A stretch of DNA of 64,000 nt from Myxococcales bacterium (GTDB lineage Bacteria > Myxococcota_A > Bradymonadia > UBA7976 > UBA1532), in contig JACKDN010000025.1 of NCBI GenBank assembly GCA_020633465.1, positions 55,323 to 119,322 of the forward strand. Reading direction: 5' to 3'. Below are positions 38,229 through 50,253 of this stretch, in pieces (positions within the stretch are counted from its first letter, which is position 1; each line of letters begins with the position of its first letter). The notes below the pieces were generated by a model. It ran no database searches. It saw only the letters and a list, made by a program, of their open reading frames with translations, and had not been told where the DNA came from. Made by a program: the position numbers and the translations under genes.

Positions 38229-40079
38229 ATGCGACATCAACTCACATTCATCCTGATGCTCACCGCGGCCGGCTGCGACGACGGCGGCGACGCCCTGCCC
38301 GGCGGCCAGCAGCAGGCCGACGCGGCGCCCGACGACGCCGGGGCCGATACCGGCGCACCGGCCGACGCCGGACCGGACGCGGCCACGCCCGACGTCTCCG
38401 AGGCCGACGCGGCGCCGCCCGACGCCGCGCCCGGCTGCGCGCTGGGCGAGACGACCACCGACGGCTGCCCCCAGCGCGGCGTCTGCGCCGGCAGCGCCGC
38501 GCCCTGCCTCGAGGACGGCACCTTCGGCGCCTGCGACCTGCCCGACAGCCACGAGGCCGACGAGGCCACCTGCGACGGCCTCGACAACGACTGCGACGGC
38601 GCCACCGACGAGGGCTTCCCCGACCTGGGGCAGCCCTGCGACGGCGACGACGACGACCTCTGCGCCCTCGGCCAGTGGCGCTGCGCCGACGACGGCGCGG
38701 GCGTCGTCTGCGCCGACGACGAGCCCCAGGTCGAGGTGTGCGACGGCCTCGACGACGACTGCGACGACGCCATCGACGAGGACGCCGTCGACGCGCCGCC
38801 CGCCGACCGCCAGATGGGCGTCTGCGAGGGCGCGCTGCGCGTCTGCGCCGGCGAGGACGGCTGGGTCGAGCCCGCCTACGTCGACTTCGCCGCCACCTAC
38901 GAGGTCGTCGAGACCACCTGCGACGGCCTCGACAACGACTGCGACGGCCGCGTCGACGTCGGCCTCTTCCCGCCCCGCGCCGCCCTGCAGGACGGCGTCT
39001 GCGAAGGTGCCAGGCAAATCTGCGCCGGCGCCGACGGCTGGATCGAGCCCGACTACGCCGCGCTGCCCGGCTACGCGCCCGACGAGATCACCTGCGACGG
39101 CGTCGACGAGGACTGCGACGGCGCCACCGACGAGGCGCTGATCCCGCCGCCCTGCGCGCTGACCGAGGGCGTCTGCTTCGTGCCCGCGGCGCCCTCGACC
39201 TGCCTCGGCGCCAGCGGGTGGTCGGCCTGCGATTACGGCCCCGACTTCGAGGCCGACGAGGCCGACACCTGCGACGCGCTCGACAACGACTGCGACGGCG
39301 TCGCCGACGAGGGCGCCGCCTGCCCGGTGGCGCTGCAGGCGGTGCGCGTGCCCGCCGGCGCCTTCACGCTGGGCAGCCCCGAGGGCGAGATGAGCCGCGA
39401 CGCCGACGAGGTGCAGCGCATGGTGACGCTCACGCGCCCGCTGCTGGCGCGCCGCACCGAGATCACCCAGCAGGAGTGGGTCGACCTGCTGGGTGACAAC
39501 CCCAGCCTGACGCCGGGGGCCGACCGCCCGGTCGAGTCGGTGTCGTGGGTCGACGCGGCCACCTTCGCCAACGCGGTCTCGGCCGCCGAGGGTCTGGCGC
39601 CCTGCTACGTGATCGAGGGCGTCGACGTGGCCTGGCCCGAGGGGCTCGACTGCGAAGGCTGGCGCCTGCCCACCGAGGCGGAGTGGGAGTACCTGGCGCG
39701 CGCCGGCACCACCAGCCACACGTTCATCGAGGCCGAGATGCGCCCGCTGACCGACGCCGCCTGGCTGCGCGAGAACAGCCAGGGCACCACGCAGCCGGTG
39801 GGCGGCCTGGCGCCCAACGCGTTCGGCCTGTTCGACGTGCTGGGCAACGTCTGGGAGTGGGCCTGGGACGTCTACGCGCCCTACCCCGCCGGCCCGCTGG
39901 TCGATCCCGTCGGGCCGGCCGAGGGCGCCGCGCGGGTGGCGCGCGGCGGCGGCTTCAACAGCCTGCCCCGCCTGCTGCGCTCGGCCAACCGCGCCGACTT
40001 CGAGCCCGCGACGCGGGTGCAGGATCTCGGGCTGCGCCTGGTGCGCACGGCCCCGCCCGCCCCGGAGGACGACGAATGA
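38229..40079 (+). CDS. MopE-repeat lipoprotein with formylglycine-generating-enzyme (SUMF1) domain
   Basis: 616 residues. Lipobox TAAGC, DAAPDDA-type linker, then five to six MopE-type motifs (CDGLDNDCDGATDEG pattern) spread over ~90-370, then a SUMF1/FGE-sulfatase domain (~375-610: VPAGAFTLGSPEGE, TEITQQEWVDLLG, RLPTEAEWEYLARAG, LFDVLGNVWEW, ARGGGFNS, LGLRLVR). The final segment lacks the Cys pair of copper FGE, so it is probably a non-catalytic binding domain. The stop overlaps the start of the next MopE lipoprotein. Confidence 0.9.
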   Translation: MRHQLTFILMLTAAGCDDGGDALPGGQQQADAAPDDAGADTGAPADAGPDAATPDVSEADAAPPDAAPGCALGETTTDGCPQRGVCAGSAAPCLEDGTFGACDLPDSHEADEATCDGLDNDCDGATDEGFPDLGQPCDGDDDDLCALGQWRCADDGAGVVCADDEPQVEVCDGLDDDCDDAIDEDAVDAPPADRQMGVCEGALRVCAGEDGWVEPAYVDFAATYEVVETTCDGLDNDCDGRVDVGLFPPRAALQDGVCEGARQICAGADGWIEPDYAALPGYAPDEITCDGVDEDCDGATDEALIPPPCALTEGVCFVPAAPSTCLGASGWSACDYGPDFEADEADTCDALDNDCDGVADEGAACPVALQAVRVPAGAFTLGSPEGEMSRDADEVQRMVTLTRPLLARRTEITQQEWVDLLGDNPSLTPGADRPVESVSWVDAATFANAVSAAEGLAPCYVIEGVDVAWPEGLDCEGWRLPTEAEWEYLARAGTTSHTFIEAEMRPLTDAAWLRENSQGTTQPVGGLAPNAFGLFDVLGNVWEWAWDVYAPYPAGPLVDPVGPAEGAARVARGGGFNSLPRLLRSANRADFEPATRVQDLGLRLVRTAPPAPEDDE

Positions 40080-41473
40080 AGCGCGCGCTGCTGCTCACCC
40101 TGGCCCTGATCGGCTGCGACGACGCCGACGATCCGGCGCGCTCGATGGCCGACGCCGGCCCGACGCTGGACGCGACGACGCCCGACGCCGCCCTGCCCGA
40201 CCGCGGGCTGCCCGACACCGAGCCCGACGCCGCGCCCGACGCCGCCACCGACGTGGCCCCGCCGCCCGACGCCGAGCCGGACGCCGCCCCCGTGCCCGAC
40301 GCCGCCCTGCCCGACCAGGGCCCGCCGCCCTGCGATCCCGTCCCCGAGACCTGCAACGGCCTCGACGACGACTGCGACGAGGCCGTCGACGAGGGCTACG
40401 ACGTCGACGCCCCGTGCGGCCAGGGCGTGGGCGCCTGCCGCGAGGTGGCCCGCGTCACCTGCGCCGAGGACGGCACCGCCATCTGCCCCGCCGTCGCCGG
40501 CGCGCCCGCGGGCGAGCTGTGCAACGGCCTCGACGACGACTGCGACGGCCGCACCGACGAGGACTACGACGCCGACGGCGACGGCGCCCCCCGCTGCGAA
40601 GCGGACGTCTGCGCCGCCTGCCCCGTCGAGGACGCCGAGGTGTGCCGCGCCCTCTGCGACGGCCAGGACTGCCGCGACGAGAACCTGGGGGTGTTCCCCG
40701 CCGCCGAGGATCGCTGCGGCGACGGCATCGACCAGAACTGCGACGGCGAGGACGCCCCCTGCACCGTCGCGACCGGCCGCGTCTCCACGCTGGCCGTGGC
40801 CCCCGGCGACGACGCCGCGTGCCCCGACGTGAACGGCGACGGCGCCCCCGACAACGCGATGAGCCTGCTCGGCGCCCTGGCCAACGAGGCCCTCGCCGAG
40901 GCGGTGGCCCAAGGCCAGGTGAACCTGTTCCTCGCCGCCGAGGGCCTCGCCGCCCCCGGCACCGACGGCAACTTCCGCCTCGCCGTGCTGCTGGCCACCC
41001 CCGAGGGCGAGGGCTACGCCGTCGACCCCGCGGGCCTCACCGACGAGGGCGCCCCCCGCATCCTCTTCCCCGGCGCCCGCGTGCGCGACGCCGCCCTGCG
41101 CGCCGGCCCCGGCCGCGTGACGCTCGACCTGCCCATCGCCGACCTCGCGCTGACGCTGGTGCTGTACCAAGCCCGCGTGCAGGGCACGCTGGGTGTGGAC
41201 GACATGCTGGGCCTGTCCCTCGCGGAGGGCGTCCTGTGGGGCGCCGTCACCGACGCCGACCTGCAGGCCGCGCTGGATGGCTTGGAGGCGACGTGCGCCG
41301 CGGCGGATCCGGCGCCCGAGTTCTGCGGGCCGCTGGCCATGTTCCGTCCGCTGTTGGGCAACCTGCTGGTGTTGGATCAGGATCTGGATCAGGACGGGGA
41401 GCGGGACGCGTACAGCATCTGCCTGCGGGTGGGCGCGACGCCCGCGGTGTTGATGGGGTGGCCGCCGGAGTAG
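40076..41473 (+). CDS. MopE-repeat lipoprotein
   Basis: 465 residues. Lipobox LALIGC, Asp/Ala/Pro linker to ~85, two or three MopE motifs (TCNGLDDDCDEAVDEG, LCNGLDDDCDGRTDED), a GDGIDQNCDGED unit, then a ~230-residue unassigned domain (GRVSTLAVAPGDD onward). ATGA overlap with the SUMF1-fused lipoprotein makes them an operon, presumably surface partners. The last ~200 bases change to G-rich codons, unlike the C-rich body. Confidence 0.85.
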   Translation: MKRALLLTLALIGCDDADDPARSMADAGPTLDATTPDAALPDRGLPDTEPDAAPDAATDVAPPPDAEPDAAPVPDAALPDQGPPPCDPVPETCNGLDDDCDEAVDEGYDVDAPCGQGVGACREVARVTCAEDGTAICPAVAGAPAGELCNGLDDDCDGRTDEDYDADGDGAPRCEADVCAACPVEDAEVCRALCDGQDCRDENLGVFPAAEDRCGDGIDQNCDGEDAPCTVATGRVSTLAVAPGDDAACPDVNGDGAPDNAMSLLGALANEALAEAVAQGQVNLFLAAEGLAAPGTDGNFRLAVLLATPEGEGYAVDPAGLTDEGAPRILFPGARVRDAALRAGPGRVTLDLPIADLALTLVLYQARVQGTLGVDDMLGLSLAEGVLWGAVTDADLQAALDGLEATCAAADPAPEFCGPLAMFRPLLGNLLVLDQDLDQDGERDAYSICLRVGATPAVLMGWPPE

Positions 41474-41490
41474 GGCGCACGGTTCGGCGC

Positions 41491-41521
41491 CCTTGACCTT
41501 GACCTTGACCTTGACCTTGCC
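41491..41521. repeat. Hexamer array CTTGAC x4 + CTTGCC (left arm)
   Basis: Five units, inverse complement of the array at 41647-41706. Part of a 275-bp convergent gap (41474-41748) with no gene. Confidence 0.9.
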
Positions 41522-41645
41522 CTGTCTTCCCCGCCGTCATCCGCACGCTGGTGCGACGCGCGGAGCGGATCCCTCGACCTCGAACTGTCATCCCGAGACA
41601 GATGCCCGGACGCCGCAGCGGCACGCACCGGGGTGAGGGAGGGCA

Positions 41646-41706
<61 letters not shown>

Positions 41707-41748
41707 GGGTTCCCCGCCCGCGGGCCCCGACGAGTACACCTCATCGTT

Positions 41749-42329
41749 TCATTGGGGGCAGTGCGCCCCCGCCTCGATCCACGCCCGGAACAACGCCGCC
41801 AACCGCTCCTGGCTCCCCGGCGCCGGCTGCAGATGCGCGGGGGCACGCCACCCGTAAGCCACCAGCGGATCCTCGGCCAGATGCTGGTGCACCGCCTCCA
41901 GCGTTCGCCCGCCGTTGCGGGCCGGATCCTTCAGTTGCCGACACACCTCGCCCGGCGTCTTGCCCACCCAAGCCATCTCGGCCGGCGCCAGGTGCCAGTG
42001 CGGGGCGCCCGGCTGCTGCAGGTAGTTCGTCTCGCCGTGGCACGTGTCGCAGGTCAGCCCGGGCGCGCCCTCGCCGTCCTTGCCCCGCACCACCCACGGG
42101 ATGTGTGGCCGCCGCGCGTCCAGCTGCAGCGGCCGCGGCGTCGCCGGGTGGCAGTTGGCGCAGCGCGGGTGCAGCAGCACCTTGGCCACCTCGCCGAACA
42201 GCGCCTTCGCCCGCGTCTCTTCATCCGCCAGGTCGGCGAAGTGGCCGGGATCGTTCAGCTCCTCGGGTGGCGGCGGCTCGGGCGGCGAGGGCGCGGCCAG
42301 CGTCACCGCGACGATCAGCAGCGCGACGC

Positions 42330-42333
<4 letters not shown>
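41749..42333 (-). CDS. Di-haem cytochrome c subunit of the molybdenum hydroxylase operon
   Basis: 194 residues from the GTG at 42333, giving a signal peptide (VALLIVAVTLAAP). Two haem sites, CANCH and CDTCH, with a third Cys near the end. GTGA overlap with the upstream 2Fe-2S gene. In isoquinoline-1-oxidoreductase-type systems such a cytochrome takes electrons from the iron-sulfur subunit into the respiratory chain; that is its likely role in the periplasm. Confidence 0.88.
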
Positions 42334-42788
<455 letters not shown>

Positions 42789-42790
42789 GC

Positions 42791-45040
<2,250 letters not shown>

Positions 45041-45157
45041 TCCGGCCTCCCCCTGCGCCGCGTCGCGCCGCGTCCGTCGCCCGTGCCCCAACCGATACCC
45101 GCCTGCGGCCCGCGGTCGCGGGCTGATCCGGCCGCCTCCGCCCGCTACACTCCGCCG

Positions 45158-46045
45158 ATGCTCGACCCCCACCTCGACCTGCTGCCCGACGATCCGCCCG
45201 TGGACTGCTGGCGCGGCGTCACGCCGGCCGCCGTCTCCCTCGACCGCCCGCCGCCCGGCTGCCCCGTCGACGCCGCGGCCTGGGCCGACGCCCTCGCCCA
45301 CCAGGGCGTCTGGTGCGAGGGCCACCCCGGCCGCGACCACGCGCCCGCCGGCGCCCGGCTGGCCGTCTACACCTTCCGCGGGCCCCCGCCCCCGCTGCCC
45401 ACCCTGCCCGCCGAGCGCGTCCTGCTCGACCGCGACGGCGTCGTCGCCGTCCACAAGCCCGCCGGCCTCACCACCCAGCGCACCCGCGTCAGCGCCCACC
45501 GCAACCTCGAGGCGCTGCTGCGCGCCGCCCTCGGTGACCCCGATCTGCGCGCCGTCCATCGCCTCGATCGCGACACGTCCGGCGTCGTGTTGTTCGCGCG
45601 CGACCGCGCCAGCACCGCGGCGCTGCACGCTCAGTTCAGGGAGCGTTCGGTCGACAAACGCTACCTCGCGCGCGTCGCGCCGGCGCCGCGCGAGCCCGCC
45701 TTCCGCGCGGACGGCCCACTCGAGCGCGTCCCGGCGCCCTCCACTGAGCCGGCGCCGCTGGTCTTCCGGGTGGGCGACGGCCCCGACGCCCGTCCCAGCG
45801 TCACTGACTTCACGGTGTTGCGACGCGGCGCCGACGACGCGCTGCTCGAGGCGCGCCCGCTGACCGGGCGCACCCATCAGATCCGCGTCCACCTCGCCGA
45901 CCGGGGCCACCCGATCCTCGGCGACGTCCTCTACGGCGATGGCGCCTCGGCCCCGCGCCTCATGCTCCACGCGGCGCGCCTCACCCTCGAGATCGGCGGC
46001 CGCGTCACGACGCTCCGCTGCCCCGCCGCGCCCGCCTTCGACTGA
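45158..46045 (+). CDS. RluA-family pseudouridine synthase
   Basis: 295 residues. Catalytic Asp in HRLDRDTSGVVLFAR, with DGVVAVHKPAGLTT upstream and RTHQIRVHLADRGHPILGD downstream, all in RluA order. It isomerises uridine in rRNA or tRNA. The N-terminal ~85 residues do not look like an S4 domain. It ends 3 bp before the convergent FAD protein. Confidence 0.93.
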   Translation: MLDPHLDLLPDDPPVDCWRGVTPAAVSLDRPPPGCPVDAAAWADALAHQGVWCEGHPGRDHAPAGARLAVYTFRGPPPPLPTLPAERVLLDRDGVVAVHKPAGLTTQRTRVSAHRNLEALLRAALGDPDLRAVHRLDRDTSGVVLFARDRASTAALHAQFRERSVDKRYLARVAPAPREPAFRADGPLERVPAPSTEPAPLVFRVGDGPDARPSVTDFTVLRRGADDALLEARPLTGRTHQIRVHLADRGHPILGDVLYGDGASAPRLMLHAARLTLEIGGRVTTLRCPAAPAFD

Positions 46046-46048
46046 CCG

Positions 46049-47404
46049 TCAGGCCGCGCGCACCGCCGGCAGCAGGTCGTCGATCAGCGGCTGCACCTGC
46101 GCCAGCGTCCGGCAGTACACGTCCTCCATCAGCAGGTGGTCGAACGCGCCGTTCCGCCCGACGCTCAGCAGGTTGTCCACGCCCGTCCCGTCGAGCGCCA
46201 GCCTCAGCCGATCCGCCTCGTACGCGCGCATGAACACGGGATACCCGATGGGCGTGCGCAGCACCCGGTGTCCCAGGTGACGCGCCGCCGCGTCCGGCAC
46301 CAGCGGCGCGATGTCCTCCAGGCAGTGCCGCGCGATGTCGTCGTCCGACGCCTTCCACCAGTCGTCCCCGACCTCGCAGCCGATGTCGACGGTCAGCGTC
46401 GTCTTGCCCTCGGGCGCCAGCCACGGCATCGAGATCGGCGCCTCGGTCACCCGATAGCTGGCGAAGTCCTTCTCGGGCAGCCACACCACCGTATCGCTCA
46501 GCAGGTGCCGCCCCTCCAGGTTCAGGTTGGCCAGGATCATCGGTCGGAAGCGAAAGCGCGCGAAACGCTCCAGCGCGTCGGTGCCCTCGACCAGCCGGGG
46601 CAGGATGTGGATGGGCGCCGTGCTGATCACCGCCGACACCGGCAGATCCTGGTCGTTCACGCGAACGCTCACCGCCCGATCGCCCTCCACGTGGATGCGC
46701 TGCACCCGCGTGCCCAGCGACACCGCGTCGTCCAGCCCCTCGGCCAGGCGCGCGCAGATCGAACCGACCCCGTGCTCGGGGTACACGTGCCAGACGCTCG
46801 CGCTCTGGGGCAGCGCGCCGCAATAGCCGATGGCCACCGCGCGATCGGTCAGCCGACCGGCCAGCTTCAGCCACAGCGTCTCGAGCAGGCCGCCGGGCAG
46901 CTTCTCGCCCACCGCCGGGGCCAGCCGGTCCGCCGGCTGCCCGCTCCAGGCCTCGAGCAGGGGCAGCGCCACCTCGTCCGCCAGCGCCTCGCCGTAGTTG
47001 TGTCGAAACCAGGCCGCCGCGTCGCCGGGCGCCGGGCTGGACGCCACCGCGTCGCGCAGCCGCGTCCAGGCGGCGCTCACGTCGAAGCGCGGCACCCCCA
47101 ACAGGCCCAGGGGATAGCCGATGTCTTCACCGTCCAGCCGCACCACCTCGCCGTAGTGATGCACGGTCCGACACTCGGCGCCCATGCCCAGCGCCGCCGC
47201 CAGGCGGTTGGTGACGAAGTGCGCGCCGAAGTCGTGGCTGAAGCCATCCGCGTCGCGGAAGCTGCGGGCCAGCCCGGCCAGCCGATCGCTGGCCTCGAAC
47301 AGGCGAAAGGGGATGCCGTGGTGCCGCAGCGCGTGGGCCGCGGTCAACCCGGCGAGGCCGCCGCCGACGATCGCCACCGGCGCAGGATCGCGTCGCGCGC
47401 TCAT
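46049..47404 (-). CDS. FAD-dependent amine-oxidase/protoporphyrinogen-oxidase-like protein
   Basis: 451 residues. N-terminal FAD-binding Rossmann motif VAIVGGGLAGLTAAHALRHHG followed by the Glu in FRLFEASDRLAG; the central region carries substrate-domain elements (FSHDFGAHFVTNRL, YPEHGVGSICARLAEGL), and the C-terminus has the FAD contact SVGRNGAFDHLLMED. This pattern matches NAD(P)-binding oxidoreductases near glycan or polyketide loci. The ATGA overlap with the methyltransferase gene suggests they modify the same small molecule or sugar, unknown here. Confidence 0.88.
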   Translation of the reverse strand: MSARRDPAPVAIVGGGLAGLTAAHALRHHGIPFRLFEASDRLAGLARSFRDADGFSHDFGAHFVTNRLAAALGMGAECRTVHHYGEVVRLDGEDIGYPLGLLGVPRFDVSAAWTRLRDAVASSPAPGDAAAWFRHNYGEALADEVALPLLEAWSGQPADRLAPAVGEKLPGGLLETLWLKLAGRLTDRAVAIGYCGALPQSASVWHVYPEHGVGSICARLAEGLDDAVSLGTRVQRIHVEGDRAVSVRVNDQDLPVSAVISTAPIHILPRLVEGTDALERFARFRFRPMILANLNLEGRHLLSDTVVWLPEKDFASYRVTEAPISMPWLAPEGKTTLTVDIGCEVGDDWWKASDDDIARHCLEDIAPLVPDAAARHLGHRVLRTPIGYPVFMRAYEADRLRLALDGTGVDNLLSVGRNGAFDHLLMEDVYCRTLAQVQPLIDDLLPAVRAA

Positions 47405-48423
47405 GCCGCACCTCCGAAGCGGCCGCGCACCACGTGACCGTTGGCCGGGCGCTCGAGGATCGCCGTCAGCACCGAGCCATGATCGAAGGCCGCCTGCAGC
47501 GCGTCGACCGCCGTGAACACTCCCAGGCCGACGAGCGCGTCGAGCCCGAAGCGTTCGACGACGCGCCGCGGCGCCCCCAGATCCACCAGCAGGTTGCGCA
47601 CGGAGTAGACCGCGTTGACCGGGCTCACCGCCGTCTCCATCCGGCGCACCCGGAAGCCGTTGGCCTCGGCCAGCGCCCCCAGCGTGTCGGCGTCGAAGAG
47701 GTGGAAGTGGCGCGGGAAGTGATAGCCGCCCCAGTGACGGCGACCGAAGACACGGAAGTCGATCGTGTCGACGTTGTCGGTCACGACCACCAGACGGCCC
47801 CGCGGCTTCAGCAGCTGGCGCACGGCCTCGAGCGTCGCCGCTGGGTCGGCCATGTGCTCGATGGTCATGATCATCAGGGCGAGGTCGTACTGCGCCCGCG
47901 GAAGGCCTGCCTGCTCGACGGTGCCCGCGTGCACGGTCAGCCCGGCGTCGTGGGCCGCCTCGACGGCCCGCGGGCTGGGATCGACGCCCTCGAGCTGCCA
48001 CCCCGGGCGCCCGTGCCGCTGCAAGAGCCGAAGGTGGAAGCCATCGCCGCAGCCCACGTCGAGGATGCGCGCGCTCTTCGGCAGGCGCCGGCACCAACGC
48101 CGGAGCCGCCGCGTCTCGAGGCGGCTGCGCACGGCGTGAATCAGCCCGTAACGCTCCGGCTCGAAGTCGAAGGCGTGATAGCTGTCGGGGTAGATGTCGT
48201 CCAGGGCCGCGGGCGCCGGGCGGGGGTTCAGGTACACCAGCCGGCAGCGCCGGCAGCGCACCATGCGCCAGGTGTCGCGGGTGGTCCGATACTCGAAGTC
48301 CTCGCCGACCGCGATGGGCTCGGCGTCGTCGCGTCCGCAGAGGGGACAGTCGACCTCTTCGATGGGCAGGCCCTCGGCGGATCGCATCGAGCCGGTCGGT
48401 GTCTGCGCGTGCGTCGCGTTCAC
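47401..48423 (-). CDS. Class I SAM-dependent methyltransferase with N-terminal zinc-finger-like segment
   Basis: 340 residues. Two Cys pairs near the N-terminus (CPLC and CRRC) suggest a zinc site, as in sugar C-methyltransferase-like proteins. The SAM motif is ILDVGCGDGFHLRLL, with an acidic LEGVDPSPRAVEAA and MTIEHMADP following. The GTG start follows GGAGGAGGGAGAG. It is the first gene of an operon with the FAD oxidoreductase. The substrate is unknown. Confidence 0.9.
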   Translation of the reverse strand: MNATHAQTPTGSMRSAEGLPIEEVDCPLCGRDDAEPIAVGEDFEYRTTRDTWRMVRCRRCRLVYLNPRPAPAALDDIYPDSYHAFDFEPERYGLIHAVRSRLETRRLRRWCRRLPKSARILDVGCGDGFHLRLLQRHGRPGWQLEGVDPSPRAVEAAHDAGLTVHAGTVEQAGLPRAQYDLALMIMTIEHMADPAATLEAVRQLLKPRGRLVVVTDNVDTIDFRVFGRRHWGGYHFPRHFHLFDADTLGALAEANGFRVRRMETAVSPVNAVYSVRNLLVDLGAPRRVVERFGLDALVGLGVFTAVDALQAAFDHGSVLTAILERPANGHVVRGRFGGAA

Positions 48424-48460
48424 ATCACTCTCCCTCCTCCGGCGAAGGCCGGCCTCTCGG

Positions 48461-48513
48461 GAGTCTGTTGCGCAGTCGGGGGCTGGCTCGAGCCCTCCCT
48501 GCGCAGCAGGCTC
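48461..48513. terminator. Long hairpin between the cNMP-like gene and the methyltransferase
   Basis: 15-bp arms (48461-48475 and 48499-48513) with two G-T wobbles and a 23-nt loop that itself holds GGCTCGAGCC. It lies after the stop at 48556 and before the GTG at 48423 on the minus strand, so it could end the upstream transcript or sit in the downstream leader. No T tract. Confidence 0.6.
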
Positions 48514-48555
48514 GTAGAAGGGAGACGCGAAGCGGGATCGGGGTTGCCCTGTTGC

Positions 48556-49371
48556 TCAGGCGGCGTACACCTCGCCGTACAGCGCCACCGCCGTCGCCAG
48601 GGCCTCGGGCGCCAGGGTCAGCGTCACCAGCGGCTCGAGCGCGCGCACGATGGGCACCTCGAGCGTCTCGACGACCGCGCCTGGGCGCACCGAGCGACCG
48701 TCGAGCGCGCCCCGGCCCTCGACGACGACGCTCAGGCCGCGCAGGGCCGCGCAGGGGGCGGGCAGCCCCACCGGCACGTCGACGCGCACGAAGCGGGCGG
48801 CCGCCTGCCGCCGCACCTCGGCGTCCAGCGCCGACAGCGCCGGATGATCCCCCAAGAGCGCCTCGGCCGACGCCTGCTGAACCTCGGCGTGCACCGCCTG
48901 CCGCAGCCCCAGCGAGCGTCCCGCCAGGGCCCGCAGCCGCGCCGGCGGGATGGTGAGCACCCCGGCGCCCGAGCGCGCGCGCAGGCCCAGGCGCGAGGGC
49001 ACGCCCTCGACCAACAGCGTGCCGCCGACGACGCCCCCCACCCCCACCTCGGCCAGCGGCTCACCGCCCGCGCCGATCAGCTGCAGCGCGCCCGACGTCA
49101 CGATGCGCAGCGTCGCCATCGGCTCGCCCGGCGGCCGCAGCACCTCGCCGGGCAGGTGGTGGCGGTGCGCGTGCGTCTCGCTGGCCAGGCGCACCAGGCC
49201 CGTCGCCAGCGATGACTCCGCCGCGCCGAAGTCGGCGACGAAGGCGGCGGCGCGGCGTTGAGCGGCCTGGCGCAGACCGGCCAGCATCAGGCGGCGCAGA
49301 TCGCACAGCAGCGGGCCCAGCCCGACGACCGGGGTGCGAGCGATGCGGGGATCGAGAGCGGGGGCGATCAT
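48556..49371 (-). CDS. Cyclic-nucleotide-binding-like (Crp-fold) domain protein
   Basis: 271 residues. The middle (~60-160) has a cNMP-binding beta-roll pattern (EVLRPPGEPMATLRIVTSGALQLIG, LAEVGVGGVVGG) but the phosphate-binding cassette is weak, and no HTH follows. The C-terminal ~80 residues contain a second half-barrel-like piece. The start at 49371 is the first Met with a sensible N-terminus. It follows the acyltransferase-like gene by 74 bp on the same strand and may be co-transcribed. A membrane or regulatory role is possible but unproven. Confidence 0.65.
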   Translation of the reverse strand: MIAPALDPRIARTPVVGLGPLLCDLRRLMLAGLRQAAQRRAAAFVADFGAAESSLATGLVRLASETHAHRHHLPGEVLRPPGEPMATLRIVTSGALQLIGAGGEPLAEVGVGGVVGGTLLVEGVPSRLGLRARSGAGVLTIPPARLRALAGRSLGLRQAVHAEVQQASAEALLGDHPALSALDAEVRRQAAARFVRVDVPVGLPAPCAALRGLSVVVEGRGALDGRSVRPGAVVETLEVPIVRALEPLVTLTLAPEALATAVALYGEVYAA

Positions 49372-49445
49372 CGGGGCGGGCTCCGGGTGCGGGTTGCCTG
49401 CCTGGAGCGTTCGGCGGCCCCCGCCCCCGCGCCCAGCGCCCCGGG

Positions 49446-50249
49446 TCAGCCGCGACCGGGGGGCCGCTCGAGCTCCCGCGCGACCACCGCCAGCGCCGTC
49501 GCGGCGTAGAACCCGTCGGCCACGCGCTCGTCGAAGCTCCACTTCAGCGTCACCGTGCGCGCGCCCTCGTCCCCGGCGATGCGCCCCATCACGCAGAAGA
49601 CCGAGCAGGTGCCCCACTCCCACAGGTGGTGGTAGCCGGCCTCGAGGCCCACCGAGCCCAGGTTCGCGACGAAGGCCGACGCGAACAGCGGATCGCTCTC
49701 GATCATGCTCCGCGGCAGCAGGCCCAAGCGGTCGGCCCAGCCCGCGAAGCCCACCGCCACGCGCAGCAGCGGCACGGGCAGGCGCAGCAGGACGCTCACC
49801 TCGCGATCCGCCTGCGTCAGCGCGCCGCCGCGCGCCGCGCCGAGCGGCGCCAGCACCCCGTCGACCATCGCCTCGACCGGCTCGGCCGGGTCGAAGCGCC
49901 GCTTCACCGTCAGGATGGGCGCGTCCTCGGCGAAGGCCTTCTTGGCGCTGAAGCTGAGCCAGATGCCGTCGCGCTGATAGATGCGCCCGCCGCTGACGAA
50001 GCGGTTCATGCGCGGCCGCTCGTGCAACGCGACGGCGATCGCGCGCAGCACCAGGTGAAACAGCGTCACGCGCGGGCCGTCCGGCCGCGCGCCGTTCAGC
50101 GCCGCGACGTGCGCCAGCGCCGCCTCGACCGGCAGCGTCTGCGCCGCGTACACCAGGCTGTCGTTGCGGCGGGGCGAGATGAAGGGCAGGAAGCGCCGCA
50201 CCGGCGCCAGATCGCGCACCAGCGTGCCGTCGGGGCGCCGGCCGAACAT
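49446..50249 (-). CDS. 2-oxoacid-dehydrogenase-E2/CAT-like acyltransferase-fold protein, catalytic His replaced
   Basis: 267 residues matching the chloramphenicol-acetyltransferase/E2 catalytic fold (VTLFHLVLRAIAVALHERPRMNRFV, SAFVANLGSVGLEAGYHHLWEWG). The active-site HxxxDG motif of the family reads Glu241-xxx-Asp245-Gly246 (DERVADG), so the usual catalytic His is absent. There is no lipoyl domain. It sits 4 bp after the upstream lipoprotein stop in a tight envelope-linked operon. It may use different chemistry or be a binding protein. Confidence 0.78.
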   Translation of the reverse strand: MFGRRPDGTLVRDLAPVRRFLPFISPRRNDSLVYAAQTLPVEAALAHVAALNGARPDGPRVTLFHLVLRAIAVALHERPRMNRFVSGGRIYQRDGIWLSFSAKKAFAEDAPILTVKRRFDPAEPVEAMVDGVLAPLGAARGGALTQADREVSVLLRLPVPLLRVAVGFAGWADRLGLLPRSMIESDPLFASAFVANLGSVGLEAGYHHLWEWGTCSVFCVMGRIAGDEGARTVTLKWSFDERVADGFYAATALAVVARELERPPGRG

Positions 50250-50253
50250 GCCG

